Positions 9,795-18,764 are shown, numbered from the stretch's first letter. The stretch: DNA of 64,000 bases from Selenomonas sp. oral taxon 920 (GCF_001717585.1 NZ_CP017042.1:1704501-1768500); one strand, 5' to 3'. Translations and numbers: made by a program. Notes: generated by a model not told the origin, from the letters alone.

Positions 9795-10855
9795 TCAGCT
9801 ATCGAGATTCTTCAATACATCCGCGAAGCCTTCTCCTGGTATGGTATTAGGAATCAACTTACAAAATTCGTATTCCCCTACTGCTGAAAGATCACTTACT
9901 TCTGTTATGTGCAGACTTAAACAAACACAGCCTTCTTTCCTCCCAACTTTTCTAACGTATGGGGATCAACATCTTTAAGATAGCCACCTTCTTGCTGCAT
10001 CTGTATTGCAACAACATTTCTTGCATATTCGTTTCGTACTTCATTGAAATTATTAACTCCATATACATGGCATAGCCGATCTTTCTCAACACGGAGTTCC
10101 GGATATTTTTCCTCAACAATAGCCAAACATATAGCATTATCCTGCCCAATACGTGCTCGCCATTCCTTTGTCCCCGTTGACACTCCGGTGCCATATTCGT
10201 ACCATATAAGATTCTTATCCCAAAAACCAAGCTGAATGTCATCGGCAATCATCATGGAATATACGGCGTCCTCTCCATAGACGATGATATCCAAAACAGC
10301 TTCGATGTATAATGTAAGAAGTTCCCGCTCAGCAATAAAGGCAGCACCGCAGGCAAAATCTCCATAGAGAAGATAGGCTTCTTTGATAGCACAAATATCG
10401 TTGTTATAATAGGGCCGAAAATCAAGTGGATTTGTTGTATTCAATATCTCATATCCACTCTTCCCCTGTTTATAATAGCAGGCTCTCCCAAAGGCAATTC
10501 GATAATCTTCCCGCTCCATGAAACGAATCATCTCTGCTAAGACCTGCTCATTGTATAAATAGTCTCCGGGAGATATACACTTGATGTACTTCCCCTGTGC
10601 GGCACGCAGAGCATTCATCTCGTTATGAACGATTCCCCGATTTACGGAACTGCGCACAATCGTATAATCCGAAAAATGGTGCTCGTGCATCCATTGCTCG
10701 ATTTCCTGCTGATGAAAATCCTCAGAACCGTCATCCGCAAGCACAATTTCATAACGGCAACCTTTTTGTCGGATGATAGATGTCAACGTTATAAATAACT
10801 TTTCATAATCCGACCGATAGATCAGAACGCAAACGCTGATATCATACGAATCCAC
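9795..10855 (-). pseudogene. Family 2 glycosyltransferase, frameshifted near its C-terminus
   Basis: GT-A type glycosyltransferase that would transfer a sugar from a nucleotide donor onto a surface glycan; cytoplasmic, no membrane helix. The GTG start at 10855 follows AAGGAG by 6 bases. The open frame ends at 9917 (312 residues) and has the GT2 opening (S-V-C-V-L-I-Y-R-S), the L-A-D-D-G-S-E-D nucleotide-binding motif and a following acidic region. A protein-like sequence continues in another frame to a stop at 9795. One extra A in the AAA run at 9936-9938 joins the two into 353 residues ending just before a terminator. The gene is AT-rich compared with its neighbours, as often seen for surface glycan genes. 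It follows the ECF gene by 24 bases. Confidence 0.65.
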
Positions 10856-10879
10856 GTCATTCTCCTTTATGAATATGCC

Positions 10880-11389
10880 CTAAAATCTCGGAAACCGCTC
10901 CCACAGTACGGGCAAAAGCAAAAATGCGACAACACTGTTGACCAACCCCTCCATCAAAAGTCCGGGAGAAGAGGTGAGTGCGGCGGGCAGGCTCGCATAG
11001 AGCACGGCTCCCGCAAGGGTATACGCCGCCGCCATCCAGAGGCTCGAGAGGAAAAGCGCTGCGATGATGCTTATCCGGGGTGCAAGCACAGCCCCCCGCC
11101 GTCCGATGCGGCAGACGATCTCCGCCATCACAAATTTGATGATGAGTGTCGGCACGATCCAGAGCGCGAAACCTCCGAGGAGGTCAGCGAGCGCCGAGCC
11201 GATGCAGGCGGCGAAGAGCGCACTGCGGCGCGGTGTGAGGAGCGCAAGCAGGAAGATCACTGCATCTCCGAGATGCGCGTAACCGAGGGGAATCGGGATA
11301 TGCGGCAGATAGGTCGCAACAAAGACAAGCGCCGTCATGAGCGCGGTGAAGACAAGCTCCTGTACGGTGAAGTAATTTTTTTGCTGCAT
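10880..11389 (-). CDS. ECF transporter S component (vitamin-binding membrane subunit)
   Basis: A 169-residue, very hydrophobic protein with about five or six membrane helices. It has features of ECF substrate-capture subunits: an N-terminal A-L-M-T-A-L-V-F-V-A-T segment, a P-x-P-L-G-Y-A-H-L-G-D loop, and a G-S-A-L-A-D-L-L-G-G motif in the middle. Such subunits bind a vitamin or precursor and recruit a shared EcfAAT energising module, which is not in this window. The substrate cannot be told from sequence, and there is no riboswitch in the short leader. The downstream glycosyltransferase starts 24 bases after the stop, so the two may be co-transcribed although their functions look unrelated. 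Confidence 0.75.
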   Translation of the reverse strand: MQQKNYFTVQELVFTALMTALVFVATYLPHIPIPLGYAHLGDAVIFLLALLTPRRSALFAACIGSALADLLGGFALWIVPTLIIKFVMAEIVCRIGRRGAVLAPRISIIAALFLSSLWMAAAYTLAGAVLYASLPAALTSSPGLLMEGLVNSVVAFLLLPVLWERFPRF

Positions 11390-11465
11390 GATATCAGATC
11401 TCCTTTGTCCCCTATCATATCATTCACTCCATTATAATTCAATGACAAGCGTCAAAACGACATGC

Positions 11466-11511
11466 AAAAACCCATGACACAGTGCCAAACGACACAGATG
11501 TCACGGGTTTT
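11466..11511 (-). terminator. Terminator after ccdA
   Basis: Arms AAAAACCCATGACA (11466-11479) and TGTCACGGGTTTT (11499-11511) form a stem with one G-T pair, followed by T residues on the minus strand. Confidence 0.75.
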
Positions 11512-11526
11512 GTTATGCGAAAATAT

Positions 11527-12210
11527 TCATGACAGGATACGCACGAGATAGGTCAGTGAGTCCGACCAGAGCAGAATGCCGAGGAGGACGAGCACAACCC
11601 CTGCGCCCTGTTGGATGCGCGGCAGATATTGATAGAATGCGCGCAGCTTCATGATGTGCCGCCGCCAGATGACGGCGAGCAAAAAGAACGGCACGGCAAA
11701 GCCGAGGCTGTAGACGAGGAGTAGAAACGCCCCTGCCCCAACGGTCGCCGTATCCCCTGCATAGAGGAGAATGGTCGCAAGCATGGGACCTGTGCACGGC
11801 GTCCAGCCGAGCGTAAAGCCGCAGCCGAGGAGGAACGCGCCCCCGATTCCGCCGAAGCCGCGCCGCTGAAACGGGCGATACTCACGCAGAAGCAGCGGAA
11901 TCTTGATCCACCCTGTCATGAAGAGCCCCATAACAATGATGAGGACAGCTGCCCCCTGCCGCAGGATATCCTGATAGGCAAAGAGCCACGAGCCGATCAG
12001 CGATGCCGTTGCGCCAAGCAGGACAAAAACGAGAGTAAAGCCCGCGAGAAATGCGCTGGTATTCGCGTAAAGCCGCCGCGCTTCCCCGCCGTCCTGCTGA
12101 CTGTTCTTCGCGAGAATCAGCGAGAACGTGGGCAGAAGCGGCAGAACACAGGGGGAAATGAAGGAGAGAAATCCTGCAAGGAAGGCTCCGCCGAGAAGGG
12201 TCAGTTCCAT
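11527..12210 (-). CDS. ccdA: CcdA/DsbD-type thiol-disulfide transmembrane transporter
   Basis: Inner-membrane protein of 227 residues with six predicted helices that carries reducing equivalents from cytoplasmic thioredoxin to proteins outside the membrane. The two redox cysteines sit in the family motifs S-P-C-V-L-P-L-L-P near residue 20 and G-W-T-P-C-T-G-P in the fourth helix region. It begins 27 bases after a TlpA-like lipoprotein, its natural electron acceptor, so the pair probably reduces extracytoplasmic disulfides (cytochrome c maturation or oxidised envelope proteins). A terminator follows at once. The exact client is not known. Confidence 0.9.
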   Translation of the reverse strand: MELTLLGGAFLAGFLSFISPCVLPLLPTFSLILAKNSQQDGGEARRLYANTSAFLAGFTLVFVLLGATASLIGSWLFAYQDILRQGAAVLIIVMGLFMTGWIKIPLLLREYRPFQRRGFGGIGGAFLLGCGFTLGWTPCTGPMLATILLYAGDTATVGAGAFLLLVYSLGFAVPFFLLAVIWRRHIMKLRAFYQYLPRIQQGAGVVLVLLGILLWSDSLTYLVRILS

Positions 12211-12237
12211 CGGAATCGCCCTCCCTGCATCGCGGGC

Positions 12238-12780
12238 TTAGAGCTTACTGATAACATCTTCGAGTTCCTCTTTGGTAACACCGCCGGTCTTGCGATAGGC
12301 GATCTTCCCGTCCCTATCAACGACAACAGTCGTCGGAATCGCACGCACGCCGTAGAGATTTGCCGCCGCTCCCTGCGTGTCGAGCACGACGGGGAGCTCC
12401 ACCTTGCGCTCCGCCATGAACTTCTGCACCGGCTGGGCATCCTCCTGCAGGTTGACCGCATAGAAGTCCACCGTATCCTTATGTGCAGCGTGGAATGCGG
12501 CAAGATCGGGGATCTCCGCCTGACATGGCGGGCACCACGTCGCCCAGAAATTGATAATATAGGGCTTTCCCTTCGCCTCGACAGCGACATCCGCGCCCGC
12601 AAGATCCTTGAGCTTGAACGTCGGTGCTGCCTCACCGCGCAGGCCGCTTCCCTTGCTCTGTTCTGCAGAGGGCTGTGCACTTGCTGTTGTGCCCTTATCA
12701 GCGCTCTCACTTCCGCCGCAGCCCGTAATCATGCTGAGTGCAAAAACCGCCGCGAAAAGTGCTGTATATCTATTCCTCAT
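12238..12780 (-). CDS. TlpA-like thioredoxin-fold lipoprotein
   Basis: A 180-residue redoxin with a lipoprotein signal: a hydrophobic stretch ending in M-I-T-G-C at about residue 21, then a Ser/Gln-rich linker. The thioredoxin fold follows, with active site W-C-P-P-C in the segment F-W-A-T-W-C-P-P-C-Q-A-E and a cis-proline region I-P-T-T near the end. It should be anchored outside the cytoplasmic membrane and kept reduced by the CcdA protein encoded 27 bases downstream. It lies 12 bases after rsmE, so prmA, rsmE, this gene and ccdA form one operon, joining translation-modification genes to redox genes. Confidence 0.9.
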   Translation of the reverse strand: MRNRYTALFAAVFALSMITGCGGSESADKGTTASAQPSAEQSKGSGLRGEAAPTFKLKDLAGADVAVEAKGKPYIINFWATWCPPCQAEIPDLAAFHAAHKDTVDFYAVNLQEDAQPVQKFMAERKVELPVVLDTQGAAANLYGVRAIPTTVVVDRDGKIAYRKTGGVTKEELEDVISKL

Positions 12781-12792
12781 ATATTTTCCTTT

Positions 12793-13539
12793 CTAAAGAT
12801 CAAAGTTGCCCAATTCATATTGTGTTACGGCAAGCGCCGCAAGCGCCGCCGTCTCTGCACGCAGAATCAATCGTCCAAGCGAGACGGGCTGTGCACCCGC
12901 CGCCGTGACGGCCTCTGCCTCTGTCGGTGAGAAGCCGCCCTCTGCACCAACGATCAGGACCACACGCCGCACGTCGAGCCCACGCAGGTGAGTACGCAGG
13001 GACTGCTCCCGTTCTCCTTCGTAGCAGAATACGATTGCTGTATTGGATGCGCTAAAGATCTCTGCACTCTGCAGAAGTACGGAGAGCGATGCAATATCCG
13101 CAACGTGCATGAGTGCCTGCCGCCCGCATTGCTTTGCCGCCTCATCTGCGATCTTCTGCCAGCGCGCGGCCTTCGCCGCCGCCTTCTTTGCATCATAACG
13201 CACGACGACGTGCTCCGTCATGACCGGATAAAGCGCTGCCGCGCCGAGTTCCACCGCCTTCTGCGCGACGAAGTCCATCTTCTCCCCCTTGAGAATGGCT
13301 TGAACGAGAATGACCTCAATGGAGGTCCCTTCCTCCTGTGCAAGATATTCCACAAGACGGAGATGTACATCATCGCGCGTAATGGCCGCAATTTTCATCC
13401 GCGCCGCCTGCGCATCCGTATCGGCAACGATGATCTCGTCCCCGATCTCTGCCCGCATAACGCGTGCAAGATGGCGCGCATCGCCGCCCGTGATCCGGAT
13501 TTCCTCCGCGAGTTTCCCCGCATAGAACAGCCTTCTCAT
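12793..13539 (-). CDS. rsmE: 16S rRNA (uracil1498-N3)-methyltransferase
   Basis: SPOUT-class methyltransferase that modifies U1498 of 16S rRNA. The 248 residues start at the ATG at 13539, whose first base is the last base of the prmA stop (TGATG), giving tight coupling. It has an N-terminal PUA-like part with a G-G-D-A-R-H-L-A-R-V-M-R motif and the C-terminal knotted domain with G-A-E-G-G-F-S-P-T-E and L-G-x-L-I-L-R-A-E-T-A motifs that bind S-adenosylmethionine. The prmA-rsmE pair is a common arrangement in Firmicutes. Confidence 0.95.
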   Translation of the reverse strand: MRRLFYAGKLAEEIRITGGDARHLARVMRAEIGDEIIVADTDAQAARMKIAAITRDDVHLRLVEYLAQEEGTSIEVILVQAILKGEKMDFVAQKAVELGAAALYPVMTEHVVVRYDAKKAAAKAARWQKIADEAAKQCGRQALMHVADIASLSVLLQSAEIFSASNTAIVFCYEGEREQSLRTHLRGLDVRRVVLIVGAEGGFSPTEAEAVTAAGAQPVSLGRLILRAETAALAALAVTQYELGNFDL

Positions 13540-14489
13540 CAGTGCTCCAGATCTGCGCTGCGGCGGATGATCATCGCCGCCCACTCCTTTTCACAGGTCA
13601 TGTCGAGCACCGTATAGCCATGCTCCGCTGCAGCACGTTCGACGTCGGCGATGCGGTCGTCGATGATGCCAGAGGCAAGCAGCACGCCCCCCGGTGCGAG
13701 GTGCGCATCCAGCTGATCAAAGAGACGGATGATGATATCCGCAATGATGTTTGCGGTGATTAGTTCGGCAGGCTCTGCTCCCTCACATACAGCAAGCAGG
13801 TCGCTCTGGATGGCAGTGACATTTCCGACGTTGTTCGCCCGGATATTTTCATCCGCCACCGTGACCGCGACGGGATCATAGTCCATCGCGATGATTTCAC
13901 CCGCTCCGAGTTTAGACGCGGCAATCGCGAGAATCCCGGACCCGCAGCCCACATCGTAAACGCGCATCTGCGGAGATACGAGGCGCTCAAGCCAGCGCAG
14001 GCACATCGCCGTCGTTGCATGCGCGCCCGTACCGAAGGCAGCACCCGGGTCGAGGTCGATGACGATCTCATCCTCTGCAGGTGTATACTCCTCCCACGTC
14101 GGACGGACAACGATGCGCTGCCCGATCTTCTCCGTGTGGATATACGCCTTCCATGTTTCTGCCCAGTCCTCGTCGGCAACGAATGTATGAGAGATCGTCC
14201 CCGCCCCGATCCGTGCATCGGCGCGGCGCAGTCCCTCGACACGCGCGGTGAGCGTCAGGAGGCTTCCCTCCAGGCGCTCGTCCTCGGGCAGATAGGCGCG
14301 CACAGTCACCGTATCCGTATCCTCTGCACGCGGAAGGTCGGTATAGTCCCAGAGTCCCGCATCAATGTACTCGTTGACGAGGGACGGATCGTCAATCTCC
14401 GTTCCCGCAGCACCGAGCTCCATCAGGATATTCCCGATGAGATCCGCACCCTCATGCGTCGTCACAACGCTCACCTGCGCCCAGCGCAT
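13539..14489 (-). CDS. prmA: Ribosomal protein L11 methyltransferase
   Basis: S-adenosylmethionine-dependent enzyme that methylates ribosomal protein L11. The ATG at 14489 gives 316 residues, the normal family length; longer in-frame options extend into low-complexity non-homologous sequence. The C-terminal Rossmann domain has V-G-C-G-S-G-I-L-A-I-A (motif I) and A-N-I-I-A-D-I (motif IV). An N-terminal L11-recognition domain starts with R-W-A-Q-V-S-V. First gene of the operon with rsmE, the TlpA-like gene and ccdA. Confidence 0.95.
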   Translation of the reverse strand: MRWAQVSVVTTHEGADLIGNILMELGAAGTEIDDPSLVNEYIDAGLWDYTDLPRAEDTDTVTVRAYLPEDERLEGSLLTLTARVEGLRRADARIGAGTISHTFVADEDWAETWKAYIHTEKIGQRIVVRPTWEEYTPAEDEIVIDLDPGAAFGTGAHATTAMCLRWLERLVSPQMRVYDVGCGSGILAIAASKLGAGEIIAMDYDPVAVTVADENIRANNVGNVTAIQSDLLAVCEGAEPAELITANIIADIIIRLFDQLDAHLAPGGVLLASGIIDDRIADVERAAAEHGYTVLDMTCEKEWAAMIIRRSADLEH

Positions 14490-14591
14490 ACCATCGCCCC
14501 CGCCTGTTTCCCAAGTTTCTTCTCTCTTACTGAGAGTTATTATACAGGAAGAAGATTGGAAATGCGATAGTTTTTTTGACGGTTCGAGTGC

Positions 14592-14623
14592 AAAAAAGCT
14601 GCCGCACGGATGTGCAGCAGCTT
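14592..14623 (-). terminator. Terminator after the superoxide reductase gene
   Basis: A stem formed by 14596-14607 and 14611-14623 (AAGCTGC against GCAGCTT at its base) is followed by six T residues on the minus strand. Confidence 0.8.
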
Positions 14624-14642
14624 CCTGCAATGCAGACGAGCC

Positions 14643-15020
14643 TCAGAGCTCTGTCTGCCAGAGTCCATGCAGATTGCAGTACTCAAGTACCTTCACCGGG
14701 GTGTCGCCGTCCGCGAGGCGGAACGTGACCTCAGGTGCATCCGTCGCCGTGAGATTGACACGCTGGGTGCCCTTCTTCGTCACGAGGATAATGTACTCGA
14801 TGAGGTGTTCCTCCGTCATCGGATGTGCGACAGAGCCGACCTTTACATGTACTTCATTCTTCGCCGCATCGTACGTTGCTACGGGAACATGCTTCTCCTG
14901 CGCCGCATCGACTGTATTGGGCCGGATCTCCTTCAGCGCACTGCCGCAGCACGCAAGTTCCAAAGACTGATCACCATAGACCTCAACCATATGCTTGTCT
15001 GCAAGATAAAATACTGACAT
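14643..15020 (-). CDS. Desulfoferrodoxin-type superoxide reductase (class II-like)
   Basis: A 125-residue cytoplasmic iron protein that reduces superoxide to peroxide without making oxygen, typical of anaerobes. The ATG at 15020 is preceded by AGGAGGG. The iron-centre ligands appear as E-K-H-V-P-V near residue 42, V-G-S-V-A-H-P-M-T-E-E-H-L-I (two histidines), and the C-terminal C-N-L-H-G-L-W. Instead of the four-cysteine desulforedoxin domain of class I enzymes, a short N-terminal segment with an adjacent Cys-Cys pair is present. Monocistronic. Its upstream region contains palindromes and repeats. Confidence 0.9.
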   Translation of the reverse strand: MSVFYLADKHMVEVYGDQSLELACCGSALKEIRPNTVDAAQEKHVPVATYDAAKNEVHVKVGSVAHPMTEEHLIEYIILVTKKGTQRVNLTATDAPEVTFRLADGDTPVKVLEYCNLHGLWQTEL

Positions 15021-15100
15021 AAATAACCCTCCTAATGGGGAAGCCTCAGCTTCCTGTAAATACACAGCAAAAATAAAAATGTGGAGTATGAAAGATACGA

Positions 15101-15158
15101 CAGATATCACATATCTGCTCTTTCACAAATAATAATTCTCCACAAAATAGTATTCTCC
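15101..15158 (-). promoter_or_regulatory. Palindrome and tandem repeats upstream of superoxide reductase
   Basis: CAGATATCACATATCTG (15101-15117) is a perfect palindrome with a 3-base centre. Two direct copies of a GGAGAAT...GTG unit follow on the minus strand, 15158-15141 and 15141-15124, matching at 14 of 18 positions with a 17-base period. This layout suggests regulator binding. I cannot assign -35 and -10 boxes with confidence. Confidence 0.4.
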
Positions 15159-15192
15159 TTCTTTTCTCCAAAAAAATTTTTTGAGAACCGAA

Positions 15193-16161
15193 TTATTTTT
15201 CCTTTGACGCGTTCCCGTCGATAAAATCCTGCACGAGGTAGCGTGGTCGGCGCTTGACCTCAAGGTAGATCTTTGCGACATATTCCCCAATCACACCGAT
15301 CGAGAGCAGGATCAGTCCGCCGAGGAACCAGAGCGAGACAACGAGACTTGTCCATCCAACAATGGTATCTCCCGTAAAGTGGCGAATGATCGACCAGATG
15401 AGCATAAGTCCGCTTACCATAGAAATGAACATCCCCATCTGTGAGATAAGACGGATGGGGCGTGCTGAGAGGGAGGTCACCCCCTCCCATGCAAAGGATG
15501 CCATGCGCCGCCACGGATATTTCGAGTCGCCCGCAAGACGCTGTTTGCGCGTGTAGTAAACGATATCGTGCGTGAGCCCGATCATGGGCACAATCCCGCG
15601 CAGGAACAGGTTGACCTCCGAGTACTCTGCAAGCGCTGTGAGTGCACGCCGATCCATAAGGCGAAAATCCGCATGGTTGAACACAATGTCCGCCCCAAGC
15701 GCACGCATGGCGCGGTAGAAGCTCTCCGCCGTAAAGCGTTTGAGGAAGGTATCCGAGGCACGGTTCTCGCGCACGCCGTAGACAATGTTCGCCCTTGCCG
15801 CGTGCTTTTCAAGCATCGCGTCAATTGCGTCAATATCGTCCTGCAGATCGGCATCCATGCTGATCGTCACATCCACATGGGGAAGGACGGTCATAAGACC
15901 TGCAAGGAGGGCATTCTGATGCCCCTCGTTGTGCGCGAGGTTGATTCCGGAAAAGAGCGGACTGCGCTCCGTGCACTGTACGATGAGCTCCCATGTGCAG
16001 TCACGGCTGCCGTCGTTGACAAAGGCGATGCGGCTGCGTGCACACACCTTCTCCGCCGCAATCAGCTGCGTCAGTTTTTGCTCCAATTTCTCCGCAGTAT
16101 CAAGGAGCACTTCATGCTCGTTATAGCATGGAACAACAAGATAGAGAACCGGTGCACTCAT
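15193..16161 (-). CDS. Polyprenyl-phosphate glycosyltransferase (GtrB/ArnC-like, GT2)
   Basis: A 322-residue enzyme that transfers a sugar to undecaprenyl phosphate at the membrane. The GT-A domain (about 1-230) opens with L-V-V-P-C-Y-N-E-H and contains F-V-N-D-G-S and the D-A-D-L-Q-D-D metal-binding motif. Two C-terminal membrane helices (about 235-260 and 270-295) follow, as in GtrB and ArnC. It overlaps the upstream GT39 gene by 4 bases, so the two are translated together: this enzyme would charge the lipid carrier and the GT39 protein would use it. The sugar is unknown. Confidence 0.85.
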   Translation of the reverse strand: MSAPVLYLVVPCYNEHEVLLDTAEKLEQKLTQLIAAEKVCARSRIAFVNDGSRDCTWELIVQCTERSPLFSGINLAHNEGHQNALLAGLMTVLPHVDVTISMDADLQDDIDAIDAMLEKHAARANIVYGVRENRASDTFLKRFTAESFYRAMRALGADIVFNHADFRLMDRRALTALAEYSEVNLFLRGIVPMIGLTHDIVYYTRKQRLAGDSKYPWRRMASFAWEGVTSLSARPIRLISQMGMFISMVSGLMLIWSIIRHFTGDTIVGWTSLVVSLWFLGGLILLSIGVIGEYVAKIYLEVKRRPRYLVQDFIDGNASKEK

Positions 16162-17744
16162 TCTTTATCATCCTTAAAGATACAAAGCCCATCGCGCTCC
16201 TCTACGAGCTGCCAGTTCTCGGCGCCGAGCTCCTTCTTCATCTTCTGATACATGAAGTCACGCATAATGATATACTTCGGACGTGCATCCGCACGCAGGG
16301 TACTGAGCGAGTCCGCACGGTTCGTATCCGCCTCGATGCCGGGGATATCCGTGTAGAGCATGACCCCGGGACGCAGCTGCTTGTCAATGTAGAGCGCACG
16401 CCCCTCCGCCTCGGCCGCCGTGTGGTAATTTGCCGCATAGTGGAGTGCGATCTGCTTTACGCTGAAATGTCCCTCGATCGCGGGCACCATAAAGCCGAAG
16501 GCGATCACCATGGTCACCACGCCCGCAGTGACGTGCAGCCACGCCGCGAGGATCAGATTGTGCGATGCCGTGACACAGTAAACAATTGCCGCTCCGAGGA
16601 TGAGGGTAAGCGCGCCGAGCCAGAGCCCGCCCTCCGCGAGCGGAGCAAGACTGTCCCCACTCATCAGCCAGCCGAGTCCGAGGACGAGGAACATGAGCGC
16701 ACTGCCGCCCGCCCATGCGAAATGCGTCTGCCTCCAGTCCTCGAGCATGCGCGCGAGGTTCCACCCGATGATGGTTGCGAGTGCAGGGGTCAGCAGCAGC
16801 ATATAGGACACCTGCTTTGTCTGCGCAATAGAGAAAAAGACGAGAACGAAGATCCACCAGACTTGAAAGAAAGCAAGCAGGCGCGCCTCCTCACCGAAAC
16901 TTCGGCGAAACGCATTTTTTACAGACTGGATGAGCAGCCCCGTCCACGGGAAGAAGCCGAGGATCACGACGGGCAGGTAGAACCACCAATGCGCACGCAC
17001 GGGATGGAGAGGCGCGGTGAAGCGGCTGACGTTGTGGAAGCCGATGAACTCGTAGATGAACGCCATGCCGTGCATCTCGTACATATAGAGATACCACGGC
17101 AGGCCGACGACAACGACGAGCAGGAGACCGCGCAGGACGTGCATGCGAAAGATCTGCTCGAGCTGACGTGTCGCAAGCAGGTAGAGGAACACAATCCCCG
17201 CAGGAAAGACCACGCCGATCGGCCCCTTGGTCATCACCGCAAGCCCGCACGCAAGGTACATCAGCCAGTACTGGCGATGGATAAAGGAAAAGAGTGCCGC
17301 AGTCATAAAGAAGAGCAGCGTAGAGTCCGTGACGGATGCCTTCCCCATATACATGAGGATAATGCTTGTCCCCATGATCATGCCCGACCAGAACCCCGTG
17401 CGTGCGCCAAAGAGCCGCGCGACCGAAAGCGCGGTCATGAGGACGGAGCCAATCGCCATGAGCGCGGCGGGAAGCCGTGCCGCAAGTTCGCTGAAGCCCC
17501 CGAAGATCTTGAGTGAGGCTGCAACCAGCCAGTAGAAGATCGGCGGCTTGTCATACCAGAACTCGTTGTAGATACGCGGTGAGAGATAGTCACCAAAGCG
17601 GATCATCTCCTTTGCCGTCTCCGCATAGACCGGCTCATCGGGGTCGAGCAGCGCAGTCCCGTTGATCCCAAAGAGAATCTGGAAGGAAATCAAGCTGAGC
17701 AGGACGAGATAGACCGGCCACGCAAGATTTTTCTCATCGTTCAT
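16158..17744 (-). CDS. ArnT-like glycosyltransferase, GT39/PMT family
   Basis: A 528-residue integral membrane transferase with about 11-12 hydrophobic segments and the essential acidic loop motif L-D-P-D-E-P-V-Y-A-E near residue 35. Family members move a sugar from a polyprenyl-phosphate carrier onto lipid A or glycoproteins outside the inner membrane, which fits a diderm cell. The ATG at 17744 has a GAGGTG site 9 bases upstream; a GTG at 17756 lies inside that site. The end overlaps the GtrB-like gene by 4 bases. Acceptor and sugar are unknown. Confidence 0.85.
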   Translation of the reverse strand: MNDEKNLAWPVYLVLLSLISFQILFGINGTALLDPDEPVYAETAKEMIRFGDYLSPRIYNEFWYDKPPIFYWLVAASLKIFGGFSELAARLPAALMAIGSVLMTALSVARLFGARTGFWSGMIMGTSIILMYMGKASVTDSTLLFFMTAALFSFIHRQYWLMYLACGLAVMTKGPIGVVFPAGIVFLYLLATRQLEQIFRMHVLRGLLLVVVVGLPWYLYMYEMHGMAFIYEFIGFHNVSRFTAPLHPVRAHWWFYLPVVILGFFPWTGLLIQSVKNAFRRSFGEEARLLAFFQVWWIFVLVFFSIAQTKQVSYMLLLTPALATIIGWNLARMLEDWRQTHFAWAGGSALMFLVLGLGWLMSGDSLAPLAEGGLWLGALTLILGAAIVYCVTASHNLILAAWLHVTAGVVTMVIAFGFMVPAIEGHFSVKQIALHYAANYHTAAEAEGRALYIDKQLRPGVMLYTDIPGIEADTNRADSLSTLRADARPKYIIMRDFMYQKMKKELGAENWQLVEERDGLCIFKDDKE

Positions 17745-17808
17745 GCAGATATGCACCTCACCAATCCAAAAAAATCATCTGCATTACATTATATGTTATA
17801 CAACTGTA

Positions 17809-18764
17809 CTAAAGGTTCTCTGCACAGTCAATATCCGTAATCAGCACATTGATGAAACCGCCGCGGATCGCTCCCAGCACGGCATCCTTCTTTGCACGCC
17901 CGCCTGCCACACCGACGCGGCGCGGAATCTTCCTCAGCGCAGCAAGCGGAATGCCCGCCACGCGTTCGTTGAAGTCTTGGAACGGTGTCGTATCGCCGTT
18001 GGCATCGAAATAGCGCAGTGCAATGTCCCCCACAGCGCCGCGCGCCGTGAACTCCTCCAGAATGGCACGATCAACGTAGCCTGTCTGAAGGATCGTCGAA
18101 TGTTCCGTCGACGGGATCCCGATCCCCATGAGGACGAGATCGAGGCGTGAATAAAGGCGAATCACATTGCGGATCGTCTTTTCCTCAAGGAATCCCTCGA
18201 GCACTTCTCGCCGCGAGAACACTGCCGGAGAGAAGAACTGGATGCAGTCGCCGACAAAGCGGTCGGCGAACTCCTGTGCGAGGTAGTTGGAATGAATGTC
18301 GAGGCGGCTCTCTGCTACCCCCCCACGAGCGGAACAAAGGTCGCCTTAATCGGGCTGCGGATGAAATAATCCGAGCGCACGACGTTCTGGATCGCAAGCC
18401 CCATCGTGATGCCGACGAGATAGCCGTCCATCAGGACGCGGGAGAGATATTCGAGCGTCGCACTGCCGATCTCCGAGCTGACGGGATACTGTCCGTCCGA
18501 GATAGGGCTTGACGGAACGATGATAACCTCCTGGAGATGGTACTTCTTCTCCAGTTCGCGCTCCATCTTCCCATAGGCGATGTTGTCCGGATTCTGGATT
18601 TCGATGCGGACGATGCCGCGCTCCTTGCCGATGGTGAGCATCCGCGAGACCGTCGGGCGCGAGATGCCGAGCACCTCGCAGATCTCCTTCTGCCCCAGCC
18701 CGTCCTGATAGTAGAGGCTGCAGCACTTGAAGATGAGGCGCACGTCGTCAACAATTTTCTTCAT
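17809..18764 (-). pseudogene. SorC-family sugar-responsive regulator interrupted in a G7 tract
   Basis: The N-terminal part (from ATG 18764) has the SorC helix-turn-helix with Q-K-E-I-C-E-V-L-G-I-S-R-P-T-V-S and reads to F-V-P-L-V-G-G before a stop at 18315. The effector-binding remainder continues in another frame (S-R-L-D-I-H-S-N-Y-L ... ) to a stop at 17809. The break lies in a run of seven identical bases (C on plus) at 18318-18324. One more base restores a single 318-residue protein, the usual SorC length. SorC regulators bind phosphorylated sugars or polyols, so the adjacent glucitol-type PTS is the likely target. As sequenced the gene would yield a 149-residue DNA-binding fragment. Sequencing error or slipped-strand variation are both possible. 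Confidence 0.8.

Noticed and set aside
11430-11456. Promoter of the ECF S-component gene with TTGACG and TATAAT
   Set aside because: The two boxes are only 13 bases apart, too close for a sigma-A promoter, and no better -35 box is visible.
11390-11465. Vitamin riboswitch upstream of the ECF S-component
   Set aside because: The leader is under 80 bases and shows no conserved riboswitch core by eye.
14581-14600. tRNA-like GGTTCGA motif
   Set aside because: It is isolated, with no acceptor stem or anticodon arm; it lies beside a terminator.
16038-17516. 492-codon plus-strand frame opposite the GT39 gene
   Set aside because: Low-complexity charged composition and exact opposition to a well-supported membrane transferase; a codon-usage shadow.
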